A DNA stretch of 64,000 nt from Gulosibacter molinativorax (GCF_003010915.2 NZ_CP028426.1:2418001-2482000); one strand, 5' to 3'; counted from the stretch's first letter, positions 17,852 through 26,725 are shown. Numbers and translations are program-made. The notes: generated from the letters alone by a model not told the origin.

Positions 17852-18349
17852 ATGGCAACAAGCATGGACCTATTCCGTGATTTCGACCGATTTGTGAACC
17901 ACCTGGCACGTCCGAGCACCGGACTCTCAATGCCGATGGACCTTCACCGAGACGGTGACAAGTTCGTCGCGAAGATCGACTTGCCGGGCGTCGACCCGGA
18001 AAGCATCGACATCGATGTCGAGGACCGATCGCTCACCGTCCGCGCAGAGCGCAAGGCGGAGAAGAGCGCCGAGTCTGGCGAAGGTGAGCAATCGCAGTGG
18101 GTGATGCGCGAGCGCAGCTACGGCACGTACGCCCGCCAACTGAGCCTTGGCCGCGGACTCGACCTGAGCAAGATCGAGGCCGACTACGCCGACGGCGTGC
18201 TGACGCTGACCATCCCGGTCGCCGAAGAATCGAAGCCCCGCAAGGTGCAGGTTCGTCACAGCAACGGCAGCGCGCAGGTCGCTAGGAGACTGCTGATTTA
18301 TCTTGGCGGTTTAAGGCGCGCCTCTGTCGTTCCTGGCGCCGGTGTTTAA
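17852..18349 (+). CDS. Hsp20/alpha-crystallin chaperone with IS-derived C-terminus
   Basis: A 165 aa product as it now reads. An alpha-crystallin domain spans about residues 25-130 (MDLHRDGDKFVAKIDLPGV, ADGVLTLTIPVAEE with the A-x-x-x-G-V-L-T-L signature). It binds unfolding proteins in the cytoplasm and forms oligomers. The ATG at 17852 is 8 nt after AAGGAG. The native gene is interrupted at codon ~144 by an IS1182-like element. The last ~21 residues are read from the IS left end and stop inside the transposase start. Removing the IS and one CTAG copy restores an ending ...VARDGAPTE with a TAG at 20128. The crystallin domain is intact, so function may survive, but the native terminator is now 1.8 kb away. 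Confidence 0.85.
   Translation: MATSMDLFRDFDRFVNHLARPSTGLSMPMDLHRDGDKFVAKIDLPGVDPESIDIDVEDRSLTVRAERKAEKSAESGEGEQSQWVMRERSYGTYARQLSLGRGLDLSKIEADYADGVLTLTIPVAEESKPRKVQVRHSNGSAQVARRLLIYLGGLRRASVVPGAGV
18282..18285. repeat. Left target-site duplication of the IS (CTAG)
   Basis: CTAG lies directly before the IS left end and is repeated at 20105-20108 after the right end. It is a 4-bp palindromic target site. Confidence 0.75.
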
Positions 18350-20104
18350 GACTGGATTTATGCAGGGTCGTGATGATGGTCAGCGTCAGTTGTTGGATGT
18401 CGGTGCGTTCGCCGGTCACATGTTGCCGGTTGGGTCGGTGTTCGCGTTCCTGGCCGAGCACCGGCACGAGTTGTTCCCCGATGACGCGTTCGCGGACTTG
18501 TTTCCCTCGGGCCGTGGACGCCCGTCGACGCCGGCGGACGTGATCGCTTCGGTGATGGTGTTGCAGACGTTGCACTCGTTGTCGGACCGGGAGACAGCGG
18601 AAGCAGTGACGTTTGATTTGCGTTGGAAAGCGGCGTGTGGTTTCGGATTGACGGAAACGTCGTTCCATCCGACGGTGTTGACCTATTGGCGCCGCCGCCT
18701 GGCCGCGAGCACACGCCCGCACCGTATTTTCGAGGCGGTGGCTGAGGTCATTGCGCGGTCTGGGGCGCTCTCTGGTCGTAAGCGTCGGGCGTTGGACTCG
18801 ACGATTCTGGATGATGCCGTTGCCCGCCAGGACACGGTGACGCAGTTGGTTGCGCAGATCCGGCGGGTCGGTCGGGAGATCCCGGGAGCCGATACGATCG
18901 TGGCCGGTCTGCCTGGCCATGACTATGCCCAGCCGGGGAAACCCGACATCGCTTGGGATGACAAAGCGGCCAGGGACGACCTTGTCTCCCGACTCGTAAC
19001 CGACGCGCTGGCATTGCTCGCGGCGATCGACACGACCATGCTGACGGAGCCGCAGCAGGAGACGGTCGCGCTCCTCGCTCTCGTCGCAGGTCAAGACGTT
19101 GAACCGGCCGAGGGATCGGACGGCACGGACGGGCGCTGGCGGATCGCCCGGAAGGTCGCACCCGACAGGGTGATCTCGACCGTTGACCCCGACACTCGCC
19201 ACGCACACAAGAGCCGGGAGAAGAAACAAGACGGCTTCAAAGCCCACATTGCGATCGAGCCCGACACCGGCCTGGTGACCGCGGCCGCGTTGACGAAAGC
19301 ATCGGGGGCGCAGAACAGTGACGCGGTCCGCGGCGTCGAGCTCGTGGCCGCGGACACCAGCATTGGATCTGACATGGTGGAGGTCCTCGGCGATTCTGCT
19401 TATGGCAGTGGTGACCTCCTCGCGCAGGTCACCGCTGCTGGGCATGTTCCGATCATCAAGCCGATGCCGTTGAGCAGAGCCGTCCCGGGCGGGTTCACCA
19501 TTGATGACTTCACCATCGACGAGGCCAACCGCGCCGTCATTTGCCCGGCGGGAATCACTCGATCGATCACCTCAAAACGCACGGTCACTTTCGGGGCGGC
19601 TTGCGCGGGTTGCCCGCTGAGAGCCCAGTGCACGACCGCCGCCCGCGGCCGCAAAATGGTGTTGCATCCACAGCAAGAAATTCAACGTGAACACCGGGCG
19701 CGCGCCCTGCATCCTGACTTTCAATCCGTCTATCGACAACACAGGCCCATGGTTGAACGCTCGATCGCGTGGATGACACGCGGGGCCCGCCGGGTTCCTT
19801 ACCGGGGTGTTGTGAAGAACAACGCCTGGTGGCTGAACCGGGCGGCTGGTATCAACCTCAAACGGCTCCTCACTCTCGGCTTGAGTAGTCAGAACGGGGT
19901 CTGGGTTCTTGGATAACACCGCGAAGGGAGGGCTGCTGCCTCCCACCGGCCACGGCCGGGCACGGGTGGCCTGGGCGGACCATCGGGCCGGAACCGAGAT
20001 CCGATTCCGGCAGTTCAGCAGTCGACAAGACGCCCCGTCGCAGAGCAAAAAATCGCCCTCAGCGACTCGCGGGGACTCCTGAACCCCCAATAATCAGCAG
20101 CGTC
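18286..20104 (+). mobile_element. IS1182-like insertion sequence, complete
   Basis: A 1,819-bp element with terminal inverted repeats (left GAGACTGCTGATT, right complement GACGCTGCTGATT, 11 of 13 matching). It is flanked by CTAG direct repeats and contains one full-length transposase gene. About 190 bp lie between the transposase stop and the right end. Both ends, the reading frame and the target duplication are intact, so the copy looks recent and potentially active. It inserted in the last codons of hsp20. Confidence 0.85.
18342..19916 (+). CDS. IS1182 family transposase
   Basis: A 524 aa DDE transposase. An N-terminal DUF772-type domain (MLPVGSVFAFLAEHRHELF, RPSTPADVIASVMVLQTLHSLSDRE) is followed by the catalytic core, with candidate acidic residues in RALDSTILDD, VLGDSAYGSGD and VERSIAWMTRGARR. 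A CxxC pair (ACAGCPLRAQC) lies between the last two. It reads from GTG 18342; an ATG at 18360 is an alternative. The start overlaps the chimeric hsp20 stop, so it could receive heat-shock transcription from the hsp20 promoter. Confidence 0.92.
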   Translation: MFKTGFMQGRDDGQRQLLDVGAFAGHMLPVGSVFAFLAEHRHELFPDDAFADLFPSGRGRPSTPADVIASVMVLQTLHSLSDRETAEAVTFDLRWKAACGFGLTETSFHPTVLTYWRRRLAASTRPHRIFEAVAEVIARSGALSGRKRRALDSTILDDAVARQDTVTQLVAQIRRVGREIPGADTIVAGLPGHDYAQPGKPDIAWDDKAARDDLVSRLVTDALALLAAIDTTMLTEPQQETVALLALVAGQDVEPAEGSDGTDGRWRIARKVAPDRVISTVDPDTRHAHKSREKKQDGFKAHIAIEPDTGLVTAAALTKASGAQNSDAVRGVELVAADTSIGSDMVEVLGDSAYGSGDLLAQVTAAGHVPIIKPMPLSRAVPGGFTIDDFTIDEANRAVICPAGITRSITSKRTVTFGAACAGCPLRAQCTTAARGRKMVLHPQQEIQREHRARALHPDFQSVYRQHRPMVERSIAWMTRGARRVPYRGVVKNNAWWLNRAAGINLKRLLTLGLSSQNGVWVLG

Positions 20105-20108
20105 CTAG
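20105..20108. repeat. Right target-site duplication of the IS (CTAG)
   Basis: This copy of CTAG borders the IS right end and continues into the orphaned last codons of hsp20, whose stop TAG is at 20128-20130. Confidence 0.75.
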
Positions 20109-20146
20109 GGACGGTGCGCCAACCGAGTAGTTACAACTAGTTTTCT

Positions 20147-20186
20147 GGGGGCTGGCCCGCTCGAATGAGCAGGCCAGCCCCTTTTT
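20147..20186 (+). terminator. Native hsp20 terminator, separated by the IS
   Basis: A 10-bp GC-rich stem (20148-20157 with 20172-20181) is followed by TTTTT. It lies 17 nt after the original hsp20 stop and now sits downstream of the IS. Confidence 0.85.
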
Positions 20187-20482
20187 GCTGCCCGCTGGTC
20201 TGCCGGCGATGAGTTGACACGCGTCGCCGCGAAGATCGACACGAATGGCCTACCAAGAGGTGGCATCTGCTTCCTAGGTGGCTACTCGTGCCTGGCTTGG
20301 CGTGCCCGCGCCTGCACGGTTCGATATGCGCCTTCGGCGCCAGTCACCGAGCACCAATTCTGCCAATCTGGCACCATTCCGCCACCTGCTTCGACAAATA
20401 GCTACTGCATCCCCCGAGCCCCGTCCGTAGTGTCGCTCTCAACGCATCCCGCGAACCGCACAAACCTCGCGAAAGGACTCCC
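20187..20482. other. Intergenic region before mmsA
   Basis: About 300 bp with no convincing gene. Short frames here have no ribosome site or family resemblance. It presumably carries the mmsA promoter; a ribosome site (GCGAAAGGA) lies at its right end. No repeat or operator stands out. Confidence 0.5.
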
Positions 20483-21994
20483 ATGAGCGACGTAGCAACC
20501 ACCGTGACCACCGTCGGCCACTGGATCAACGGCGCCGAAGTCGCGCCCGCCGACGCCCGCACCTCGCCCGTCTACGACCCCGCGCTGGGTGTCGAGACCA
20601 AGCGCGTCGTGCTCGCCGAGCAGACTGACGCCGACGAAGCGGTTGCCGCGGCACACACCGCCTACCTGCAGTGGCGCGACGTCTCCCTCGCCCGCCGCAC
20701 CACGATCCTGTTCAAGTTCCGTGAGCTGCTCAACGAGCGCAAGGGCGAGCTCGCCGAGATCATCACCTCCGAACACGGCAAGGTCCTCGACGACGCGCTC
20801 GGCGAGATCTCCCGCGCCCAGGAAGTCGTTGAGTACGCGTGTGGCATCACGACCCACCTACGCGGCCACTTCTCCGAGCAGGTCTCGACCGGGTTCGACA
20901 TCCACTCGATGCAGCAGCCGATCGGTGTCGCGGCGATCATCTCCCCGTTCAATTTCCCCGCGATGGTGCCCGGCTGGTTCTTCCCGATCGCGATCGCGGC
21001 CGGTAACGCGGTCGTCGTGAAGCCCTCCGAGAAGGACCCGACCGCCGCGAACTGGTTCGCCGCGCTCTGGCAGGAAGCGGGCCTGCCCGATGGCGTGTTC
21101 AACGTCCTCCACGGCGACAAGGTCGCGGTGGATGCGCTCCTCACCCACCCCGACGTCGCCTCGATCTCGTTCGTGGGGTCGACCCCGATCGCGAAGTACG
21201 TGTACGAGACCGGCACCGCGCACGGCAAGCGCGTGCAGGCACTCGGCGGCGCGAAGAACCACATGCTCGTCCTCCCCGACGCGGACCTCGACCTCGTCGC
21301 GGACTCGGCCATCAACGCGGGCTTCGGCTCTGCCGGTGAGCGCTGCATGGCGATCTCGGTCGTCGTCGCGGTCGAGCCGGTCGCGGATGGGCTGATCGAA
21401 AAGGTCGTCGAGCGGATGGGCAAGCTGCGCGTCGGCGACGGCCGTCGCGGCTGCGACATGGGCCCACTCGTGACGAAGCAGCACCGCGACAAGGTCGCCG
21501 GCTACATCGACGTCGCGATCGAAGACGGCGCCGACGTGGTCGTGGATGGTCGTGGCATCGAGGTCGACGGCGAGGCCGACGGTTTCTGGCTCGGCCCGAC
21601 GCTGATCGACCGCGTACCCGTCACCTCGCGCGTCTACACCGAGGAGATCTTCGGCCCAGTACTCGCAGTGGTCCGCGTCGCGTCGTACGAGGAAGGCGTC
21701 GAGCTCATCAATAACGGCGCGTTCGGTAACGGCACCGCGATCTTCACGAACGACGGCGGCGCGGCCCGCCGCTTCCAGAACGAGATCGAGGTCGGCATGG
21801 TCGGCATCAACGTGCCGATCCCCGTACCGATCGCGAGCTACTCCTTCGGCGGCTGGAAGGACTCGATGTTCGGCGACACCAAGGCACACGGTGCCGAGGG
21901 CGTGAAGTTCTTCACCCGCCAGAAGGCGATCACCACCCGCTGGCTCGACCCGAGCCACGGCGGCATCAACCTCGGCTTCCCACAGACCGACTAG
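20483..21994 (+). CDS. mmsA: CoA-acylating methylmalonate-semialdehyde dehydrogenase
   Basis: A 503 aa ALDH6 enzyme. Family features are GHWINGAEV at the start, SPFNFPAMVPGWFFPIAIA, the catalytic cysteine in SAGERCMAIS, GPLVTKQHRDKV and the terminal FFTRQKAITTRW. It converts methylmalonate semialdehyde to propionyl-CoA (valine, thymine breakdown) or malonate semialdehyde to acetyl-CoA (beta-alanine, inositol breakdown), using NAD and CoA. No valine or inositol genes adjoin it. An omega-aminotransferase 7 kb away might supply malonate semialdehyde from beta-alanine (inference). A terminator follows. Confidence 0.92.
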   Translation: MSDVATTVTTVGHWINGAEVAPADARTSPVYDPALGVETKRVVLAEQTDADEAVAAAHTAYLQWRDVSLARRTTILFKFRELLNERKGELAEIITSEHGKVLDDALGEISRAQEVVEYACGITTHLRGHFSEQVSTGFDIHSMQQPIGVAAIISPFNFPAMVPGWFFPIAIAAGNAVVVKPSEKDPTAANWFAALWQEAGLPDGVFNVLHGDKVAVDALLTHPDVASISFVGSTPIAKYVYETGTAHGKRVQALGGAKNHMLVLPDADLDLVADSAINAGFGSAGERCMAISVVVAVEPVADGLIEKVVERMGKLRVGDGRRGCDMGPLVTKQHRDKVAGYIDVAIEDGADVVVDGRGIEVDGEADGFWLGPTLIDRVPVTSRVYTEEIFGPVLAVVRVASYEEGVELINNGAFGNGTAIFTNDGGAARRFQNEIEVGMVGINVPIPVPIASYSFGGWKDSMFGDTKAHGAEGVKFFTRQKAITTRWLDPSHGGINLGFPQTD

Positions 21995-22045
21995 GTCACA
22001 CGATCTTCGAGTAGCGCGAAGCGCGTATCGAGAAGCACCAGGCCT

Positions 22046-22080
22046 GAATCGAGGCGTCTCCACCCGAGGCGCCTCGATTC
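22046..22080 (+). terminator. Terminator after mmsA
   Basis: An 11-bp perfect stem (22046-22056 with 22070-22080) followed by GTTGTTT. Just before it (22008-22032) lies a copy of the dispersed GAGTAGCGCG...TATCGAG palindromic motif. Confidence 0.65.
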
Positions 22081-22139
22081 GTTGTTTAACGACTGCTCGG
22101 CGATCTGCGCGCACAACCGCGCGCCGTAGACTGTTACCT

Positions 22140-22634
22140 ATGGCATCGTCGGGCGCACAGCGATCGGGAACACGCGTGACACGCGTCCTCCGTCACTTGC
22201 CCGCCGCCAGCATCGTCGCCGTCGCCATCGTCCTCGGTCTGCTTGCGATGCACGGCCTCAATCTGCACGGCACCGCTTCAGAGCATGCGGCCAGCGGCAC
22301 GGCGATCGTTGGGGCTGACGCGGCCGAGAGCGGTCACTCGGCGCACTTCGATACGTCGCTGCGCTCCTACTCAGTGGGCGATACATCGAGCGGCGCATCC
22401 GCCCTTCCCGTCACGCAGGGCGGGCACCATGACGGCTCGGGCGGCCCGCACCATGCCAGCATCCTGATGACGTGCGCCCTCGTGCTGCTGCTGTTCTTCG
22501 TGCTCGCCGCGCCGCGCGGGATGCTCGGGCGAGTCCTGCATCCGTTCCCCGCCCTGTTCTCGGGGACTTCCCCGGCGTCGCGCGTGCTCTCGCGAGCGCC
22601 CTCCCTACAAGTTCTCTGCATCAGTCGAACCTGA
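22140..22634 (+). CDS. DUF6153-like small membrane protein
   Basis: A 164 aa protein with a membrane helix near residues 22-42 (ASIVAVAIVLGLLAMHGL), a His/Ser-rich outside loop (HSAH, GGHHDGSGGPHHAS) and a second helix near 110-130 (ILMTCALVLLLFFVLAA). This layout matches the DUF6153 family, which I know only as uncharacterised actinobacterial proteins. It stands ahead of a DUF305 lipoprotein and a CueP-family gene. The histidine-rich loop fits copper or other metal binding, which is inference. Confidence 0.7.
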   Translation: MASSGAQRSGTRVTRVLRHLPAASIVAVAIVLGLLAMHGLNLHGTASEHAASGTAIVGADAAESGHSAHFDTSLRSYSVGDTSSGASALPVTQGGHHDGSGGPHHASILMTCALVLLLFFVLAAPRGMLGRVLHPFPALFSGTSPASRVLSRAPSLQVLCISRT

Positions 22635-22742
22635 TTTGATTCGCGACCCAAGCCCGCTCCGAGCGGCCGGGTCACGCATCCACTTCGGCGCGCCAGCGCA
22701 CCCGTCGGCGCGCCTTCAGACTGAACAATTTGGAGAACTCTC

Positions 22743-23360
22743 ATGAAAATTCGTACTTCGGCAATCGCCGCAATCGCCCTCACCGCAGCGCTCAGCCTCA
22801 CCGGCTGCGCCACTGGCAACGACTCCGCCGCCCCGTCGACGACCGAGACTACAACCGAGACCACGGCCCAGACCGCCGACAGCCAGGCGCTACCCGACGG
22901 TGTCAACCAATCCGACGTCATGTTCGCCCAGATGATGATCCCGCACCACGAGCAGGCCATCGAAATGAGCGACATCATCCTCGCCAAGGAGGGAGTCGAC
23001 CCCGAGGTCATTTCGCTCGCCGAGGCGGTCAAGGCGGCCCAGGGTCCTGAAATCGAGCAGCTGCAGGGCTGGCTGGATGCTTGGGGCGTCGGTTCCGGCG
23101 GCCAGGACATGGGTCACATGGGCCACGGCGACGGCATTATGACCGAAGACGACCTCGGCAAGCTCGAGAAGGCCGACGGCGCGGAGGCGTCGAAGCTGTG
23201 GCTCGAGCAAATGATCATGCACCACGAGGGCGCCGTTGAGATGGCGGAGCTCGAGGCGGCAGGTGGCAGCGACCCCGCGGCCGTCGAACTCGCGAACTCG
23301 ATCGTCGAGACGCAGACGGTCGAGATCGATCAGATGCGCGAGCTGCTCGAAGCGATGTAA
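22743..23360 (+). CDS. DUF305 domain lipoprotein
   Basis: A 205 aa exported lipoprotein with signal peptide and lipobox LTGC (Cys22), then a Thr-rich linker. Two repeats of the DUF305 ferritin-like helix follow, each with its metal-type motif (MFAQMMIPHHEQAIEMSD and LWLEQMIMHHEGAVEMAEL). A Met/His stretch lies between them (GQDMGHMGHGDGIM). DUF305 proteins are four-helix, probably metal-binding, and are often found with copper-resistance genes. The ribosome site is weak. It lies between DUF6153 and cueP genes on the same strand. Confidence 0.88.
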   Translation: MKIRTSAIAAIALTAALSLTGCATGNDSAAPSTTETTTETTAQTADSQALPDGVNQSDVMFAQMMIPHHEQAIEMSDIILAKEGVDPEVISLAEAVKAAQGPEIEQLQGWLDAWGVGSGGQDMGHMGHGDGIMTEDDLGKLEKADGAEASKLWLEQMIMHHEGAVEMAELEAAGGSDPAAVELANSIVETQTVEIDQMRELLEAM

Positions 23361-23482
23361 GTCTCGCGATGACGCGCTCGAGGCCAACCGCGTCTCGAGC
23401 AGGGCGGTGCCGAGCAGTTTCGGCACCGCCCACCCTCCAACTTCCACTTTGCCCCCGCCACAATTCTCATAGGAACACACTC

Positions 23483-24101
23483 ATGACTTTCGCCCTCAAC
23501 CGCCGCAAGCCCCCTGCTCATCCTCGCTGCCGTCGCCGCAACCACCCTCGGCCTGAGCGGATGCGCGGCCTCGACCCCCGCATCCACCCCGGCACACAGC
23601 CAGGTTCAGACCCAGGCGAGCGGAGACATGCTCGCCGATCACGGGCTGGCGGGCCTCGACGCGCCCGAGATCATCGAGCAGCTCGACACGCTGCCCATCG
23701 CCGAGCGGCCGACCAACCTCATTGCCTCGGTGCAGCCGGGAGCGCTCGTGCTGACGGACGACCAGCAGCGCGAGACCCAGCTCGAGATGCCGGCCAACCA
23801 GGTCTATATCTCGGTCGCGCCGTACCAGAACCAGACGCACGACTGCTACTACCACAGCCTCACGACCTGCGTCGGTGAGCTGGGGAACGAGGATGTGCAG
23901 GTCACGCTCACGGGTTCGGATGGCGAGGTGCTTATTGACGAGACGCGGCAGACCTATGACAACGGCTTTGTCGGAATGTGGGTGCCGCGGGGTATCGAGG
24001 CAGAGCTCACTGTGACGCTTGGCGAATCGACCGGTAGCGCGCCGATCTCGACCGTTAACTCCGATGACCCGACCTGTATCACGACGCTGCAGCTGAGCTG
24101 A
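23483..24101 (+). pseudogene. cueP: CueP-family copper-binding lipoprotein, frameshifted in signal peptide
   Basis: The mature CueP domain is read intact from about 23628 to 24101 (GLDAPEIIEQLD, QVYISVAPYQNQTHDCYYHSLTTC, DNGFVGMWVPRG, DDPTCITTLQ), including the paired cysteines used for metal binding in this periplasmic copper protein. The start and signal peptide are in another frame: ATG 23483 reads MTFALNRRK, and after a five-C run at 23510-23514 the frame must slip to give LLILAAVAATTLGLSGC, a full lipobox. One C fewer would make a single lipoprotein of about 205 aa. This may be a sequencing error, a recent mutation or slippage. It is third in the metal-related trio. Confidence 0.75.
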
Positions 24102-24110
24102 GGATCCGGT

Positions 24111-24189
24111 CGCCGAGTAGGCGCGTAGCGCCATATCGAGGCGCGCTCCTTGTGAAAGCGCCTCGATACGGGCTTCGCCCTACTCGGCG
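24111..24189. repeat. Dispersed intergenic palindrome (GAGTAG/TATCGAG family)
   Basis: A long imperfect inverted repeat. The outer arms are CGCCGAGTAG and CTACTCGGCG, and the inner arms are ATCGAGGCGC and GCGCCTCGAT. Related copies lie at 22008-22032, 50508-50641 and 52204-52298. It may also end cueP transcription. Confidence 0.7.
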
Positions 24190-24484
24190 ATCGTGATGCT
24201 GCGGCTTCGCGACCACCCTAATCGCGCATCCAAACCCATCACATTGGTGATTTCTCCACATCCCTGCGTTCGATTTCGGGACACTCTTCTCGCGAAGCGG
24301 ACAGAAATTGGGTATTTTGGAAACACTGTCGATCGTGGGCCACCAGCGCGCATCTCAGTTACGACCTACAAGGACGTCTTTTCGCTGCCAACAATGCTCG
24401 CGAACACGTCCGTCGCACCGACCCCCTCGACAGAGCATCCTCAACCATCGTGGCTTGGGATGCCTGTCCACCTTGAAAGGCACC

Positions 24485-25666
24485 ATGACTCAGGAATCCA
24501 ACGTTCCCTCGGCCAATGAAAGCCCCGCGCAGATCTCGCTGCCGGAAATCTTCAACTCGCACCTCGGGGGCAAACTTTCTATTCACGTCGATCGCCCGCT
24601 CACCACGAAGCGTGACCTGTCGATTGCGTACACCCCTGGCGTTGCCCAGGTCAGCCGCGCAATCGCGCAGGACATCAATGCCGCGGAGGACTACACGTGG
24701 TCCTCGCGCCTGGTCGCGGTGATTTCCGACGGTAGCGCCGTGCTTGGCCTCGGCAACATCGGCGCAAAGGCCTCACTCCCCGTGATGGAGGGCAAGAGTG
24801 CGCTGTTCAAGAAGTTTGCCGAACTCGACTCGATCCCCATTGTGCTCGACACCTCCGACGTTGATGAAATGTTCGAGGCGATCGTCCGCATCGCTCCCAG
24901 CTTCGGCGCGGTCAACCTCGAAGACATCTCGGCGCCCCGCTGCTTCGAGCTCGAGGAGCGCCTCATTGAGGCCCTCGACATGCCAGTCATGCACGACGAC
25001 CAGCACGGCACCGCCGTCGTCGTACTCGCGGCGCTCAAGAACGCGGTGAAGGTCGTCGGCAAGAACATTGAAGACCTACGCGTCGTTATCACCGGCGCGG
25101 GCGCGGCTGGCGTCGCGGTCACCGAAATCCTGCTGGCGTCCGGTATCACGGACATCATCGTCACCGACTCCCGCGGCACCATCCACGAAGGCCGCGAGGC
25201 GCTCACTGGCAAGAAGCTCGAGTTCGCCTCCCGCACGAACCCGCGCGGCGTCGCTGGCGGCACGACTGAGGCGCTGCAGGATGCGGATGTGTTCATCGGT
25301 GTGTCTTCGGCGAAGATCCCTGACGAGCAGGTCGCCACGATGGCCGAGGGCGCGATCGTGTTCGCGCTGTCGAACCCGGACCCGGAGATCCTCCCCGAGG
25401 TCGCCGCCCGGTACGCGGATGTTGTGGCCACCGGCCGCAGCGACTTCCCGAACCAGATCAACAACGTGCTCGCGTTCCCCGGTATCTTCCGCGGTGCGCT
25501 CGACGCTGGCGCGAAGAAGATCACGCAGGAGATGAAGCTCGCGGCTGCGGATGCGATTGCCTCGCTCGTGGGCGAAGACCTCGCGTCGAACTACATCATC
25601 CCGAGCGCGCTGGACCCGCGCGTGGCGCCGGCCGTCGCGGAAGCGGTGAAGTCGGTCGCGAAGTAG
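24485..25666 (+). CDS. NAD(P)-dependent malic enzyme
   Basis: A 393 aa malic enzyme of the short bacterial class. It shows LSIAYTPGVAQVSRAI, VISDGSAVLGLGNIGAKASLPVMEGK, NLEDISAPRCFELEERL with acidic metal ligands, MHDDQHGTAVV, and the Rossmann GAGAAGVAV. It decarboxylates malate to pyruvate in the cytoplasm and links the TCA cycle to NAD(P)H supply. The ATG at 24485 was chosen over an upstream in-frame codon at 24308 because the family begins just before PEIF. The 383 bp upstream hold a palindromic repeat and presumably the promoter. Confidence 0.92.
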   Translation: MTQESNVPSANESPAQISLPEIFNSHLGGKLSIHVDRPLTTKRDLSIAYTPGVAQVSRAIAQDINAAEDYTWSSRLVAVISDGSAVLGLGNIGAKASLPVMEGKSALFKKFAELDSIPIVLDTSDVDEMFEAIVRIAPSFGAVNLEDISAPRCFELEERLIEALDMPVMHDDQHGTAVVVLAALKNAVKVVGKNIEDLRVVITGAGAAGVAVTEILLASGITDIIVTDSRGTIHEGREALTGKKLEFASRTNPRGVAGGTTEALQDADVFIGVSSAKIPDEQVATMAEGAIVFALSNPDPEILPEVAARYADVVATGRSDFPNQINNVLAFPGIFRGALDAGAKKITQEMKLAAADAIASLVGEDLASNYIIPSALDPRVAPAVAEAVKSVAK

Positions 25667-25757
25667 CGTGCCTGGATCATTGAGTCTCCGCGCAGCGGCG
25701 CATCGAGATGATCTCCCGCGAATCCGTCCCTCGATGCAGTAACGGCTAGCGCGGAAT

Positions 25758-25810
25758 ACAAGCGGTGACGGGCCCGGGGAGGTGGACTCCACAAGCCCGT
25801 CACCGCTTGT
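25758..25810 (+). terminator. Long inverted repeat, probable terminator after malic enzyme
   Basis: A perfect 16-bp stem (25758-25773 with 25795-25810) with a 21-nt loop. It lies 90 nt after the malic enzyme stop. Only a poor T-run follows, so it may be a transcription barrier or a repeat. Confidence 0.55.
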
Positions 25811-26236
25811 TCGTCTCCTCAGGCCCGTCACTCGATGTCATCCCAGCGCCGTGAAGTGCATCCAGCGACGGGTTTGCGGAAGGCGCCTTCGTCGATCCGT
25901 CACGCGATGCAGCACGTGATTATTCAGCGGTACGTTCGACGGAGATCTTCGATTGGCAAGGGCAGGGCCTCCACACAAATTCAAACAAGCGATCGCACGG
26001 ATGTAGTAGGCCTGGCTTAACCTCGAACCGTCCCTGAACCCAAGAGACGGGTCGAGAGTTGAACAAGTACGCGCGGTCTCGAGATCGAGACGCCCGGCGC
26101 CAGGCTAAGAAAGCCAGGCCGGACAAACCTGCGTCTCGATCGAATGATTGGGATGGTGGCTACCGACCACCCCCACGTGAATCATGCGAATCAAGCGTCT
26201 TCGATCAGGGCCATCAACATATCGAGGGAGAGCTTG
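25811..26236. other. Intergenic region with no recognised gene
   Basis: About 425 bp. Only short frames occur, including one reading NKYARSRDRDARRQAKKA from a TTG at 26059, basic and unfamiliar. I see no tRNA fold or known RNA. It presumably holds the promoter of the small gene at 26237; decayed coding sequence is possible. Confidence 0.4.
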
Positions 26237-26692
26237 ATGAACGAGAACGAAGGTTCCGCACCGCAATTCGCCGAAGCCAACGACCAGCCCCGGCGACTGG
26301 ACGACTTCCCCAAAGCGATGATGCGCCACCTCGCGATGGGGAGCTTCGACAAGCTCGTCCGTGACAACAGCGGTCGAGTGCCGACGATCTTTTGCGACGA
26401 GCACCTCCGCCTGTCCGAACTCCTCCAACGCGCAGGTCGATCAGACGGCTGCGCAAACGTCTTCGTGCTGCTCGACACTGGGCAAGCTGCGCTCTTCTCC
26501 CTTCTCCCGTCTGAATCTGCAATCGACGAGGGAAGCGCAACCGAATACGATGAGCCAATCAGCCAAGATCTTGAGGTCGGGATGCTCCTGAGGTATTCAG
26601 AGACCCAGCCGGGAGGAATCAAGTTCTCGGTACGACTTCCGACCTCCAGCGCGAAAGTCGAGTCCAGGGGTCCGATCCTCGCTGGCGCGTAA
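26237..26692 (+). CDS. Hypothetical protein
   Basis: A 151 aa soluble, acidic protein that I do not recognise. Visible features are a polar N-terminus, FPKAMMRHLAMGSFDKLVRDNSG, a hydrophobic strand VFVLLDTGQAALFSLL, and a C-terminal GGIKFSVRLPTSS strand. No signal peptide, membrane helix or metal motif is seen. The ATG at 26237 follows GGGAGAGC at useful spacing. It is isolated between the malic enzyme region and the convergent PucR gene. Confidence 0.6.
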   Translation: MNENEGSAPQFAEANDQPRRLDDFPKAMMRHLAMGSFDKLVRDNSGRVPTIFCDEHLRLSELLQRAGRSDGCANVFVLLDTGQAALFSLLPSESAIDEGSATEYDEPISQDLEVGMLLRYSETQPGGIKFSVRLPTSSAKVESRGPILAGA

Positions 26693-26725
26693 CGTGGGGG
26701 TTCGGCATTCGATACTCAGCCCGCG

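Noticed and set aside
20858..22114. A 418-codon frame antisense to mmsA
   Set aside because: Shadow of the high-GC coding strand; low-complexity Arg/Asp/Val composition and no ribosome site.
25811..26236. Possible tRNA or small RNA in the gap before the hypothetical gene
   Set aside because: I could not form an acceptor stem and T-loop consistent with a tRNA, and no known RNA motif was recognised.
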